From a virus, in the IMG/VR virus record IMGVR_UViG_3300036785_000484, positions 1 to 63,688 of that record: a stretch of DNA of 63,688 nucleotides. One strand, written 5' to 3'. The number at the start of each line of letters is the position of its first letter. The first letter of the stretch is position 1. Of the stretch, positions 7,000 to 15,090 are shown one piece after another. Both the position numbers and the translations under genes were made by a program. The notes beneath the pieces are model-generated. The model was given only the letters and a program-made list of their open reading frames with translations. It was not told the origin of the DNA and did no database searches.

Positions 7000-8316
7000 A
7001 TGACCACCTACACCCCGGAGTTCTACACCGACCACCGGGACGGGTCGGCGTCGTCAGCGCGGGTCGTGGTCCCGATCCTGTCCGGGCTGATCCACCCGAT
7101 GACCGTGCTCGACGTGGGCTGCGGGGCGGGGACCTGGCTGCGGGAGTGGGATCGGGGCATCTCGGTGGCCGGGGTCGACGGGGAATGGGCGCGGGAGTCG
7201 CTGGTGATCCCGCTGGACTTCACCCCGTACGACCTGCGAAAGCCGCTCGATCTGGGGAAACGGTTCGACCTGGTGACCTGCCTGGAAGTCGCCGAGCACC
7301 TCCCGGCGAGGTCGGCGAAAACCCTGGTCGAGTCGCTGTGCCGTCACTCCGATGTGGTCGCGTTCTCTGCTGCCGTGCCCGGGCAGGGCGGTCAGGGTCA
7401 CGTCAACGAACGCTGGCCGTCCTACTGGGCGAAGCTGTTCGCCAAGCACGGGTACGAGCCGCACGACTTCGTCCGGGACCGGATCTGGTGGGATCAGCGG
7501 GTCGAGTGGTGGTACCGGCAGAACCTGATCCTGTTCGCGAAGCCGTCGAAGTCCCGGCGCTGGCGGCCCAGCTCCGGCCGGTCCCTGGACCTGGCGCAGC
7601 CCGCGCTCCTGATGCCCGAGCTGGCCCCCAGGCTCGACGCCACCGTGTGTATTCCGTGGCGGCCCACTAAGTCCCGGCTGGCCCCGTACGAGCGGGTCAG
7701 GGACTTCTGGGGGCTGTTCGGCTGGCCGGTGGTGACCGCTGACTCCGACACGAAGATCTTCAGCCTGTCTCAGGCCCGGAACGCCGCCGTCGACAAGGCG
7801 ACAACGGACGTTGTCATTGTTTCGGACGCGGACACCCTGATCGATCCGCTGAACGTGCTCCGAGCCGTCGCCGACCCGATCGGGGTCTGGTGGCCGTTCG
7901 ATAAGTACCGCGTCCTGAGCCCCGACTACCTGGACACCCCGCTGGCGGAGCTGGTGAACGTGCCGCACGTGAACACCTGGGACGGGGCCGGGATCGCCGG
8001 GGTCGGCGGGTGCATCGTCACCACCACGAAGGAGTACTGGCGGCTCGGGGGCCAGCCACCGGAGTTCATCGGCTGGGGCTGGGAGGACACCGCGTTCACG
8101 ATGATCGCCCGCACCCTCTCCACGGTCCGACGGCTGAAGGGCTGCGTGTACGCGTTCGAGCACAACACCAACGCTCACCGGTACGTCGGCGGGAAGGCCG
8201 ACAGCCCCGGCTGGGACCGCGACATCGACCGGAACAAGGAGCTGTTCGGCTATTACCGGGCCGGGGATGGCCGACCGTGGCTGATGCGTGAGCTGATCGC
8301 ACAGCGGGACACCTGA
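7000..8316 (+). CDS. Fused methyltransferase-glycosyltransferase
   Basis: A 438-residue two-domain enzyme. Residues 1-185 form a class I SAM-dependent methyltransferase, with motif I VLDVGCGAGTWL near 36-47 and an acidic residue ending the next strand. Residues about 210-438 form a GT-A glycosyltransferase: SDAD near 275-278 is the metal/nucleotide-sugar binding motif, and GWGWEDTAF near 357-365 matches the G-W-G-x-E-D motif of galactosyltransferase-like enzymes. Glycosyl transfer and methylation may act on the same product. Acceptor unknown: virion protein, DNA or host glycan are all possible. The gene abuts the membrane protein gene and ends the dense early run. Confidence 0.85.
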   Translation: MTTYTPEFYTDHRDGSASSARVVVPILSGLIHPMTVLDVGCGAGTWLREWDRGISVAGVDGEWARESLVIPLDFTPYDLRKPLDLGKRFDLVTCLEVAEHLPARSAKTLVESLCRHSDVVAFSAAVPGQGGQGHVNERWPSYWAKLFAKHGYEPHDFVRDRIWWDQRVEWWYRQNLILFAKPSKSRRWRPSSGRSLDLAQPALLMPELAPRLDATVCIPWRPTKSRLAPYERVRDFWGLFGWPVVTADSDTKIFSLSQARNAAVDKATTDVVIVSDADTLIDPLNVLRAVADPIGVWWPFDKYRVLSPDYLDTPLAELVNVPHVNTWDGAGIAGVGGCIVTTTKEYWRLGGQPPEFIGWGWEDTAFTMIARTLSTVRRLKGCVYAFEHNTNAHRYVGGKADSPGWDRDIDRNKELFGYYRAGDGRPWLMRELIAQRDT

Positions 8317-8325
8317 CGTTTCGCC

Positions 8326-8352
8326 CGATTATCGGAGGACGGAGCAAACACA
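8326..8352 (+). promoter_or_regulatory. Repeated leader element, copy 1
   Basis: ATTATCGGAGGACGGAGC followed by AAACACA lies directly before a GTG start. It belongs to a set of four related leaders before consecutive small genes; GGAGGA is the ribosome binding site, but similarity extends on both sides of it. Confidence 0.6.
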
Positions 8353-8490
8353 GTGGGTTGGACGCGTTGCAGCACCTGTGATCGGTGGTACCGGGTGTGG
8401 TGGTGGCACAAACGGACGCTTGCCCACCGGCGGTGCTTGGAGGCCATCCTTGCGCGGCTGCGTATCGAAGGACGGAGCAGACATGAGTGA
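8353..8490 (+). CDS. Small Cys/Trp-rich protein
   Basis: A 45-residue basic protein with Cys-x2-Cys (CSTC) and a Trp-rich patch (WYRVWWWHKR). GTG 8353 follows leader copy 1. The stop overlaps the next ATG by 8 bp. The two cysteines with later His and Cys could bind zinc. Function unknown. Confidence 0.6.
   Translation: MGWTRCSTCDRWYRVWWWHKRTLAHRRCLEAILARLRIEGRSRHE
8461..8482 (+). promoter_or_regulatory. Repeated leader element, copy 2
   Basis: CGTATCGAAGGACGGAGCAG followed by AC precedes ATG 8483. It shares the TATCG-(A/G)-AGGACGGAGC core with copy 1 even though here it also codes for the end of the previous protein. Confidence 0.55.
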
Positions 8491-8608
8491 CAACTTCAAG
8501 ACCAGCACAGTCCGTGAGTGCGTTGACTGCGGATGCCCAAAAGTGCGTTGCGACGGATACGGGTACGGCGCAAAGTGCTGCCCAGACTGTAAGCACAACC
8601 CGAAATAA
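8483..8608 (+). CDS. Small zinc-ribbon protein
   Basis: A 41-residue protein dominated by a zinc ribbon: CVDCGC and CCPDC give paired Cys-x2-Cys ligands. Probably a minimal nucleic-acid- or protein-binding module. ATG 8483 follows leader copy 2. Confidence 0.65.
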   Translation: MSDNFKTSTVRECVDCGCPKVRCDGYGYGAKCCPDCKHNPK

Positions 8609-8614
8609 CGCAGT

Positions 8615-8638
8615 TTTATCAGAGAACGGAGCAAAAAC
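8615..8638 (+). promoter_or_regulatory. Repeated leader element, copy 3
   Basis: TTATCAGAGAACGGAGCAAA followed by AAC precedes ATG 8639; it matches the shared TTATC-N3-GAACGGAGCAAAAC form. Confidence 0.55.
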
Positions 8639-8830
8639 ATGGGTGTGACGCAGGTCTGTCGGAACTGCAACAGGCCGGTCAAGGAAGAAGACGGGCTAGG
8701 GAACTGGGTTCATGTGAGCTATCGCAGCGCCCACGCCATCACATTCGGTAGCCGACAGTGCGAGCTGTACGCCACGCCGGTATCGACCAGATGCACCAGC
8801 GCGTACGGCCTTGGCACTTCGACTGGCTGA
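8639..8830 (+). CDS. Small zinc-ribbon-like protein
   Basis: A 63-residue protein with N-terminal Cys-x2-Cys (CRNC) followed by a Trp-x-His segment and two later cysteines, consistent with one zinc site. Preceded by leader copy 3. Function unknown. Confidence 0.65.
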   Translation: MGVTQVCRNCNRPVKEEDGLGNWVHVSYRSAHAITFGSRQCELYATPVSTRCTSAYGLGTSTG

Positions 8831-8840
8831 ACATTCCGCA

Positions 8841-8866
8841 CGATTATCGGTGAAAGGAAACAAAAC
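8841..8866 (+). promoter_or_regulatory. Repeated leader element, copy 4
   Basis: CGATTATCGGTGAAAGGAAA followed by CAAAAC precedes ATG 8867. The CGATTATCGG half is identical to copy 1; the Shine-Dalgarno half differs. Confidence 0.55.
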
Positions 8867-9076
8867 ATGGATGAACAGATGACCGCAATCGCCACGGCGA
8901 TGAAGCACCTTATAGACGCATGGGCGTGGACCCGCACTGCGGGCTCTCCCGATCTCGCGAAAGACCACCCGCTGAATGTCGCGCGCCGTTCGATAAGCGC
9001 GGCCCAAGACCAGTTGGAGATGGCCTGCGAATACCTCTTGGAAACTCGCGTCTCGGTCAAGACATCGGACCTGTAA
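8867..9076 (+). CDS. Hypothetical helical protein
   Basis: A 69-residue protein predicted to be mainly alpha-helical, with a first helix AIATAMKHLIDAWAW and a second AAQDQLEMACEYLLE. No known family. It ends the small-gene block before the tRNA-like element. Confidence 0.65.
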   Translation: MDEQMTAIATAMKHLIDAWAWTRTAGSPDLAKDHPLNVARRSISAAQDQLEMACEYLLETRVSVKTSDL

Positions 9077-9131
9077 GGGGTATCACATGAGCCGTCTGGC
9101 TAGCCCAAGCGGCCCGGCGACTACATGATCT

Positions 9132-9185
9132 TGGAGTTACAGCAAATCCGCTAGTTGGAGGCGGGTTCGGGTCCCGCCGACTCCA
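9132..9185 (+). ncRNA. tRNA-like acceptor/T-arm fold
   Basis: A seven-pair stem (TGGAGTT 9132-9138 with GACTCCA 9179-9185) encloses a T-arm-like hairpin (GGCGGG, loop TTCGGGT, CCCGCC at 9160-9178). Upstream, GCCCAAGCGGC at 9103-9113 resembles the D-arm of class II tRNAs. I could not fold the region into a complete cloverleaf: the space between acceptor and T-arm is only 21 nt, and no seven-base anticodon loop with U33 appears. It may be a decayed tRNA, a tRNA-like RNA, or a fragment such as the 3' half of a host tRNA. Confidence 0.35.
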
Positions 9186-9265
9186 CTTAACGTAAGGATG
9201 CGTTATCGGCGGGACACACCGCCGTAGTCTGACGCCAAGTCCGATGACGGGGCGATACTCAGGCC

Positions 9266-9802
9266 ATGCCCCGAAAGACCCCGGAGAACCGACGGGCTGA
9301 TGGTGAGCTGGACCGGCGGAAGGTTCGGCTGACTCAGGAGCAGCGGGCGGAGCGGAACCAGCTCATCCTGCAGTTCTTTTTGGCGGGCCGATCCGAGGTG
9401 TGGATCGGGAAACACCCGAAGGTTCTGCTGACCTCCCCTACCGTGCACAACATCATCGCCGACCAGCTGAAACTCGCCGCGAAACGGCAGGGGCTGCTGT
9501 CCGATCAGGCGATGACGGTGTACGTGGAGCGGCTGGAACTGCTCTGGGGCCGGGTCTCGCCGCGGATCATGGACCCCGACCCGGAGCAGGCCGCGACCCA
9601 GCTGAAGGCCATCGAGGTCGGACGCCGGTTGATGGAGCAGTTCGCCCGGCTCTACGACCTGAACGAGGAGCGCACCCCGGTCATCATGCCGCCGATGGCC
9701 GACGAGGAGCTGGACGTGGACGAGGACAGCCCGGCGTTCCAGCAGCTCGATGACCTGACGAAGTACCGGCTGAAGCAGCACCGCAAGGAGCAGGGCCGGT
9801 GA
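9266..9802 (+). CDS. terS: Terminase small subunit (putative)
   Basis: A 178-residue, charged helical protein directly before the large terminase region. Residues about 30-70 contain a helix-turn-helix-like segment (LILQFFLAGRSEVWIGKHP, then a recognition-type helix TVHNIIADQLK), as expected for the DNA-recognition domain. The middle helix and acidic C terminus fit oligomerisation and large-subunit contact. It would bind the packaging site and deliver DNA to the ATPase. The assignment rests on position and fold pattern, not on a family-defining motif. Confidence 0.7.
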   Translation: MPRKTPENRRADGELDRRKVRLTQEQRAERNQLILQFFLAGRSEVWIGKHPKVLLTSPTVHNIIADQLKLAAKRQGLLSDQAMTVYVERLELLWGRVSPRIMDPDPEQAATQLKAIEVGRRLMEQFARLYDLNEERTPVIMPPMADEELDVDEDSPAFQQLDDLTKYRLKQHRKEQGR

Positions 9803-9999
9803 AACGGCTGATCCTCGACGCTGTCGATGTCTTGTTCTGGGTCGCGATGTCACCGATCATTGCAGCCATGCGCCGCGCGGTCCGGGACGAGCTCAGCCAC
9901 GGGGAGATCACTGTCGACCTGGCCGAGATGGAGGCCGAGATCGAAGTCTGGGAGCCCCAGACTGGGTGGCGCGCCCGGTGGAACCTGCTGACGCCGTGA
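9799..9999 (+). CDS. Hypothetical protein between terminase genes
   Basis: A 66-residue protein, GTG start in a GTGA overlap. Residues 3-24 are hydrophobic (LILDAVDVLFWVAMSPIIAA) and could be a membrane or amphipathic helix; the rest is acidic with several Trp. No family recognised. Confidence 0.65.
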   Translation: MKRLILDAVDVLFWVAMSPIIAAMRRAVRDELSHGEITVDLAEMEAEIEVWEPQTGWRARWNLLTP

Positions 10000-11636
10000 C
10001 CGCCTTCGCCGAGCCGGTCCGTGTGACCGGGAGCATGACCCCCCGGCTGTTCACCCCGCCGCTGATCGAGAACTGCGACGCCCAGCCCGGTGAGGAGCAG
10101 TGCCCATGCGGCTGCGGGCTGAACGACCGCACCTCGTGGGGCGGCGCGTGCATCGGCTTCCTCACCATGGTCTGCCGGTGGTCCCTGCTGCCCTGGCAGG
10201 TGTGGCTGTACTGGCACGCGCTGGAGAAGAAACTCGACCACACTGGATTCCGGTTCCAGTTCCTGGTGATCCTCGTCGCCCGGCAGAACGGCAAGACGAA
10301 ATGGGGCCGGGGCCTGGGGCTGTGGCGGCTGTTCTACTCCAAGAGCGGCCGGGTCAACGGGAAGCATCCAGGTGCCAAGCTGGCTGTGATCGCCGCCCAG
10401 ACCCTCGACTACGCCGAGACGACGCTGAAGGAGGTTGTGGACGAGATCCGCGACACGAATGCGCTGGCCCCGGAGTTGGTGAACCACAAGGAAACCAACG
10501 GTAAACACCGGGCCATCCTCACCAACCGGCGGTACTGGCGGGCGGCGACCGCGAACACGAAGGGCGCCCGGTCGCTGTCCGTGGATCTCGTTTGGCTGGA
10601 CGAGCTGAGAACGCACTCCACCTGGGACGCCTGGGACGCGATCACCCCGACCGGCACCGTCCGCCCCTGCTCGCAGGTGCTCTGCACCACCAACGCCGGG
10701 GACGCCCGCGCGGTGGTTTTGCTCTCCCAGCAGGCGGCGGCGCGGAGACGGATCACCAACAAAGACACCCGGAGCACGAAGACCGGCTACTTCGAATGGT
10801 CCGCCCCACCCGAGTCCGACCCGAGGGACCCGACCTACTGGCCGATGGCGAACCCCGCCGTGGGCCTGCTGAACGAGTTCACCATCGAGGATCTGCACGG
10901 CCGCCTGGAAACCATGCAATACAAGAACATGCCCGGGTGGCAAACCGAGTACCTGTGTCAAACGGTGGACGCGCTGGACCCGGGCGTGATCCCCGCCGAG
11001 TTCTGGCAGGACGGTATGGATGCAACCAGTGGGAGGGCAGAGACATCGCCTGTGTACGCGGCGCTCGACGTGAACTACCAGCGCACCACCAGCTACGTCG
11101 CTATCGCGGCGCGGCGCGGCGACGGGAACCTGCACATCGAGATCGCCGTGGCGGCCCGGGGGACGGACTGGGTGGTCGACTACCTCGCCGAGCGCAAAGA
11201 CCGGTTCGAGGGCGTGGCGGTGCAGAAGACGGGTGCCCCCGCGAGCGGGATGATCCCTGACCTGAAACGGGCCGGGGTCAAGGTGGTGGAGTGGGGACCG
11301 GGGCTGGAACTGCAGGCCGGGTGCGCGCTGTTCTTCGACGGGGTCTGCGATCACACCATCTTCCACCGCCGCTCCGCCGTGCTGGATAAGGCCGCCGCGA
11401 GCGGGGTGGCCCGGCGAGCCGGTGACGCGTGGATCTTCGACCGGCGGAACTCCCCGGTGGACGTGGCCCCCATCGTCGCCTGCACCGCCGCCGTCTGGCT
11501 GGAAGGGCGTCCGCCCCCGGCGAAGTCGAAGGTCTACGAATGGCCCGACGAGGACCTGATCACAGCGTGGGAGGCCGAAGCCGTCGAGGAGGCCAGGGCC
11601 GCAGAGGTGTTCGACCTTGACCAGTTACGGAGGTAA
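9996..11636 (+). CDS. terL: Terminase large subunit
   Basis: A 546-residue packaging motor. The N-terminal ATPase has a Walker A-like ARQNGKT near residues 95-101, a Walker B DLVWLDE near 200, and a coupling segment LCTTNAGD about 30 residues later. The C-terminal RNase H-like nuclease begins with the Asp-bearing strand YAALDVNYQR and ends near VDVAPIVACTAAVW. It cuts concatemeric DNA and translocates it into proheads through the portal encoded downstream. GTG 9996 gives the four-base overlap typical here; GTG 9966 would add ten residues and overlap the previous gene by 34 bp. Confidence 0.93.
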   Translation: MTAFAEPVRVTGSMTPRLFTPPLIENCDAQPGEEQCPCGCGLNDRTSWGGACIGFLTMVCRWSLLPWQVWLYWHALEKKLDHTGFRFQFLVILVARQNGKTKWGRGLGLWRLFYSKSGRVNGKHPGAKLAVIAAQTLDYAETTLKEVVDEIRDTNALAPELVNHKETNGKHRAILTNRRYWRAATANTKGARSLSVDLVWLDELRTHSTWDAWDAITPTGTVRPCSQVLCTTNAGDARAVVLLSQQAAARRRITNKDTRSTKTGYFEWSAPPESDPRDPTYWPMANPAVGLLNEFTIEDLHGRLETMQYKNMPGWQTEYLCQTVDALDPGVIPAEFWQDGMDATSGRAETSPVYAALDVNYQRTTSYVAIAARRGDGNLHIEIAVAARGTDWVVDYLAERKDRFEGVAVQKTGAPASGMIPDLKRAGVKVVEWGPGLELQAGCALFFDGVCDHTIFHRRSAVLDKAAASGVARRAGDAWIFDRRNSPVDVAPIVACTAAVWLEGRPPPAKSKVYEWPDEDLITAWEAEAVEEARAAEVFDLDQLRR

Positions 11637-11639
11637 CCC

Positions 11640-12035
11640 GTGAGCGATTTCAACCCGTACGACGACGCTATCCCGGTCGGGGAGCGGCTGGGCTCCCAAC
11701 GGCTCTACGAGCCGGAGCCCGTGGTGGAACCCTCACCTGAACCGGGTGAGGTGGTCCAGATCAGCAAACGGCTGCTCAGGCGTCGAGCGAACGCTTCTGA
11801 GCAGCCGTTGAAGCCTGTACAGCAACCATCCCAACCGACGGCTGGCAAACCACGGGTGGATCGTCGGGAGTGGTCGTCCACCGCCCTGGAAGTCGGCGGC
11901 CTGTCGTCCTTCTCGGCGGGTTTCTGGTTCATCCCGGGCTGGGTCGGGGTCATGCTCGGGCTGATCGTGAGCGGGCTGTGCCTGGTGCTCCTCGGCGTGG
12001 CGACCTCGAATCAGCTCGGCAGGCCGCGAGACTAG
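11640..12035 (+). CDS. Membrane protein
   Basis: A 131-residue protein with a Pro-rich soluble N-terminal part (residues 1-75) and a C-terminal hydrophobic block from about 85 to 122 long enough for two membrane helices (WFIPGWVGVMLGLIVSGLCL and onward). GTG start preceded by GGAGGT at 11629-11634. Membrane proteins in this position occur in other actinophages; role unknown. Confidence 0.65.
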   Translation: MSDFNPYDDAIPVGERLGSQRLYEPEPVVEPSPEPGEVVQISKRLLRRRANASEQPLKPVQQPSQPTAGKPRVDRREWSSTALEVGGLSSFSAGFWFIPGWVGVMLGLIVSGLCLVLLGVATSNQLGRPRD

Positions 12036-12040
12036 GCGAC

Positions 12041-13375
12041 GTGAGTGTCCTCGCCCGACTGAGGCAGCCCGGCGCTGTCGAGCAGCGCACCCTGACCACC
12101 AGCGCCTTCGTGCCGCCGCCCGCGGTGGGGGTGCTGGACGACTACGTCGGTGTGCATCAGGCGATGTCCGTGATGACGGTGATGGCCTGCGTGCGGCTGC
12201 TGTCCGACACCATCGCTTCGCTGCCGTGGAAGGTGTACCGCCGGGACGCGAAGAACGTCCCCATCGAGGTCACCCCGCAACCGGCGCTGATCCGTACACC
12301 GTTCCCCGGGATGGACCTGTTCCAGTACAAGCAGCTGATGGTGATCAGCCTGGCGCTGCGCGGCAACTTCTACGGCCTGATCACCGCCCGGGACAACCGG
12401 GACAACCCGACCGCCGTGCTGCCGCTGCACCCCGACGTGGTGTTCCTGGAACGACGGCCCGATATCCTGCGCTGGTTCGATCCGGTCTACCGGGTGATGG
12501 GGGAGAAGCAGTCCACTCACGACATGCTGCATGTCCGGCGGTTCACGATGCCCGGCGAGCCGTGGGGACTGTCCCCGGTTAGGCAGGCGGCGGTGGCGAT
12601 CGGGATGAACCTCGCCGCCGAGGAGTACGGCTACCGCTACTTCAAGGAGTCCGCCACGCCAAGCGGTCTGCTCTGCTCCGATCAGGATCTGGACGACACG
12701 GCGGTGCTGCAGGCTCAGCAGCAGTGGATCAAGTCCCACCAGGGCCGGAAGCTGCCCGCTGTGCTCGCGAACGGGTTCAAGTTCCAGGGCCTCTCGATCA
12801 ACCCGGAGGAGTCCCAGTTCCTGGCGACGCGGCAGTTCCAGCGGTCCGAGATCTGCATCATGTACGGGGTCCCGCCGATCCTGATCGGCGACACGAAGGA
12901 GACCACGGCGTGGGGCACCGGGGTCGAGCAGATCAACCTGGCGGCGGTCGCGTACACGTTCCGGGCCTGGACGACCTGCATCGAATCCGTGTTCTCCGAC
13001 ATGCTGCCCGGCGGTCAGTTCGTCCGGTTCGACTTCAACTCCCTGCTGAGGGGCGACATCAAGACCCGCTTCGAGGCGTACGACAAGGCGCTGAAAGCGT
13101 TCTGGATCACCCCGAACGAGGTCAGGTCCTTCGAGGAGATGGAACCGCTGGAGAACGGCGATGAGCCTTTGCAGCCCGCGAACTACGTGCCGCTCGGCTT
13201 CGAGCCGATGGCCGGTGGGGTGCTGACGAAGCCGCTCACCGTGTCCGCCCCGGTCGGCAAGCCGGGCACGGCTCCCCAGCAGCCGCTGCCCGGCAAGCCC
13301 CTGGTTGGTGGGGAGTTCGGGAACGGTCAGCCGGTTGGCGCGCCTGCTGCCGCAAACGGTAAGGCGCGAGGATAA
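12041..13375 (+). CDS. Portal protein (HK97-like)
   Basis: A 444-residue protein of the HK97 portal family. Typical features are an N-terminal helix with VMACVRLLSDTIASLPW, a central LHPDVV-type strand, and YGVPPILIGDT near residue 274, followed by a helical stem region. It forms the dodecameric ring at the capsid vertex through which terminase drives DNA and to which connectors attach. GTG 12041 lies six bases after the previous stop; upstream extension would run into the membrane protein gene. The C-terminal 55 residues are Pro/Gly-rich and probably disordered. Confidence 0.92.
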   Translation: MSVLARLRQPGAVEQRTLTTSAFVPPPAVGVLDDYVGVHQAMSVMTVMACVRLLSDTIASLPWKVYRRDAKNVPIEVTPQPALIRTPFPGMDLFQYKQLMVISLALRGNFYGLITARDNRDNPTAVLPLHPDVVFLERRPDILRWFDPVYRVMGEKQSTHDMLHVRRFTMPGEPWGLSPVRQAAVAIGMNLAAEEYGYRYFKESATPSGLLCSDQDLDDTAVLQAQQQWIKSHQGRKLPAVLANGFKFQGLSINPEESQFLATRQFQRSEICIMYGVPPILIGDTKETTAWGTGVEQINLAAVAYTFRAWTTCIESVFSDMLPGGQFVRFDFNSLLRGDIKTRFEAYDKALKAFWITPNEVRSFEEMEPLENGDEPLQPANYVPLGFEPMAGGVLTKPLTVSAPVGKPGTAPQQPLPGKPLVGGEFGNGQPVGAPAAANGKARG

Positions 13376-13395
13376 TCCCCGCCCAGGAGGTAGAG

Positions 13396-15018
13396 ATGAC
13401 TGAGCACGCCAATAGGGCACGCATCCTCGATGTCCGCGAGGAGCGGAAAGCCGCCAGCCGCTTCGAGTTCCGTGAGGACTCTGCCGGTGACTTCGTGCTG
13501 GAAGGCTACGCGGCCACGTTCACCCCCTACGACGTGTACGGGGGACCGGACCGGGGTGGCTGGGTGGAAACCCTGGCCCTGACCGCGTTCGACGTGACCC
13601 TCGGCGAGCGCCCCGATGTGCAGCTGCTAGTCAACCATGAGGGCCTCCCGTTGGCCCGGACCATCGCCGGGACGATGGACCTGTCCCGGGACTCGCACGG
13701 CCTGAAGGTGCTGGCCCGGCTGGACCGATCCGACCCGGATGTCCAGTCGCTGGCCCCGAAGCTGAAGCCGCAGCGCAACGGCCGGTCCAACATGGACGAG
13801 ATGAGTTTCGCGTTCCGGGTGAAGGACCAGCTCTGGGACGACAACTACACCAACCGGACGATCACCGAGGTGTCCCTGCACAAGGGCGATGTGTCCGTCG
13901 TGAATTACGGCATGAATCCGGGTACGAGGGCCGCGCTGCAGCAGGGGGTGGACGCGCTCGCGTCGCTGTCGCACAAGGAGCTGGTCGAGCTGCGCCGACT
14001 GGACCCCGATCTGGTGCACCGCGCCGAGCTGGCTTTGGCGTCGCTCCCGGACCGTCGGGCCTGGCAGTCCAACGAGGTGCACGACCTCACCAAAGGGCGC
14101 TGCGCGCGCTGCGAGGAGGCGCGCGCGAAGACACCCAAGGCGTACTCGGGTGTCTCCAACTTCGCAGACCCCGGCTATCTGGACTCCTCCGGGAACCCGG
14201 CCAAGGGCGGCAACGGGGTGAAGCGGTACCCCATCGACGCCGCGCACGTGAAGGCCGCGTGGTCCTACATCAACATGCCCAAGAACCAGAAGGGCTACAC
14301 CGCCGGTCAGCTGGCGTCGATCAAGAGCAAGATCCGGGCGGCGATGAAGGAAGCAGGGCACGACGTGAGCGATGACAGCAAAGGGGCCGCGAGCCTACGG
14401 CCCGTGTCGCAGTCCGGGCCGAGCGGTGTCTCCCACTACGACATGGTGCGGAACACGGACGGGGGCACCACAATGATCGCGGTGCTCTACGACGGCTCCC
14501 GTACCCCGCTGCCGTCGGCACCCGCGTCCCCGATGACGCAGGGTTCCCGACCGGCACCTGGGGACGCCCGGCTCGGCGGGATGTTCCCGTACGTCTGGCC
14601 CGGCCCCGGGGTGCGGGTCTCCGACCAGCGTGACGACGCTGAGGCGTGCGACGACCCGGACTGCGACAACCCGGACCACAACCACGAGGGCCGGGCGTTC
14701 GGCGGCAAGAAGGCCCCGCCGTTCAAGAAGGGCGGCGGGAAGGCCGACGACGGTGACGACGAGGACGACAACGAGCAGGGCCGTGGCTTCGTGGACGCCC
14801 AGGACGCGATGGCCGACTACGACGGCCAGGACGCCGAGGGTGCGCTCGATGACCAGCAAGACGATGACGAGGACGAGCACGAGGAAAGCGTCGGCAACGA
14901 GCTGCTCGGCCAGGGTCCGATCAACGTGACCCGGATGCTGAACGAGTTCCGCAAGTCGAACGAGATCCCGGACATCAGGAGCGTCAGCGAAGGTCTCGCC
15001 TACCTGAAACGCGCGTAA
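13396..15018 (+). CDS. Prohead protease with C-terminal extension
   Basis: A 540-residue protein. Residues about 18-200 are an S78 (HK97-type) prohead protease: NHEGLPLARTIAGTMDL carries the catalytic His, DEMSFAFRV the nucleophilic Ser, and EVSLHKGDVSVVNYGMNPGT follows with the acidic residue. Residues about 255-325 resemble the DUF6582 module (RYPIDAAHVKAAWSYIN, then a helix with IKSKIRAAMKEAG). The remaining 200 residues are very acidic and probably disordered, with Asp/Glu runs near 450-495. The usual enzyme is about 200 residues; the extension could serve as scaffold, since no separate scaffold gene is seen before the capsid gene. It is preceded by AGGAGG. Confidence 0.88.
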   Translation: MTEHANRARILDVREERKAASRFEFREDSAGDFVLEGYAATFTPYDVYGGPDRGGWVETLALTAFDVTLGERPDVQLLVNHEGLPLARTIAGTMDLSRDSHGLKVLARLDRSDPDVQSLAPKLKPQRNGRSNMDEMSFAFRVKDQLWDDNYTNRTITEVSLHKGDVSVVNYGMNPGTRAALQQGVDALASLSHKELVELRRLDPDLVHRAELALASLPDRRAWQSNEVHDLTKGRCARCEEARAKTPKAYSGVSNFADPGYLDSSGNPAKGGNGVKRYPIDAAHVKAAWSYINMPKNQKGYTAGQLASIKSKIRAAMKEAGHDVSDDSKGAASLRPVSQSGPSGVSHYDMVRNTDGGTTMIAVLYDGSRTPLPSAPASPMTQGSRPAPGDARLGGMFPYVWPGPGVRVSDQRDDAEACDDPDCDNPDHNHEGRAFGGKKAPPFKKGGGKADDGDDEDDNEQGRGFVDAQDAMADYDGQDAEGALDDQQDDDEDEHEESVGNELLGQGPINVTRMLNEFRKSNEIPDIRSVSEGLAYLKRA

Positions 15019-15046
15019 GTAACCAGGATCACAGCCCTGACCTGCG

Positions 15047-15090
15047 GCTAGCAATGGTTAATTGCTAGCGCGCTGCTATATAGTGGGGTT
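15047..15090 (+). promoter_or_regulatory. Promoter/operator cassette A
   Basis: A perfect inverted repeat, GCTAGCAAT / ATTGCTAGC with a 5 nt spacer (15047-15069), overlaps TAATTGCTAGCGCGCT. A TATATA hexamer at 15077-15082 then lies 8 nt before ATG 15091. The TAATTG-TAGCGCGCT block recurs at 17597 and, inverted, at 58597-58620, so this is a repeated control element. The short distance to ATG suggests a leaderless transcript. Confidence 0.65.

Noticed and set aside
9101-9185. Canonical tRNA gene
   Set aside because: D-arm-like and T-arm-like blocks exist, but the acceptor strands do not pair at normal spacing and no anticodon loop with a closed five-pair stem could be found, so only a tRNA-like call is made.
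9077-9185. Phage attachment site (attP)
   Set aside because: A tRNA 3'-half could be an attP core, but no integrase gene is seen in the window and the host sequence is not available for comparison.
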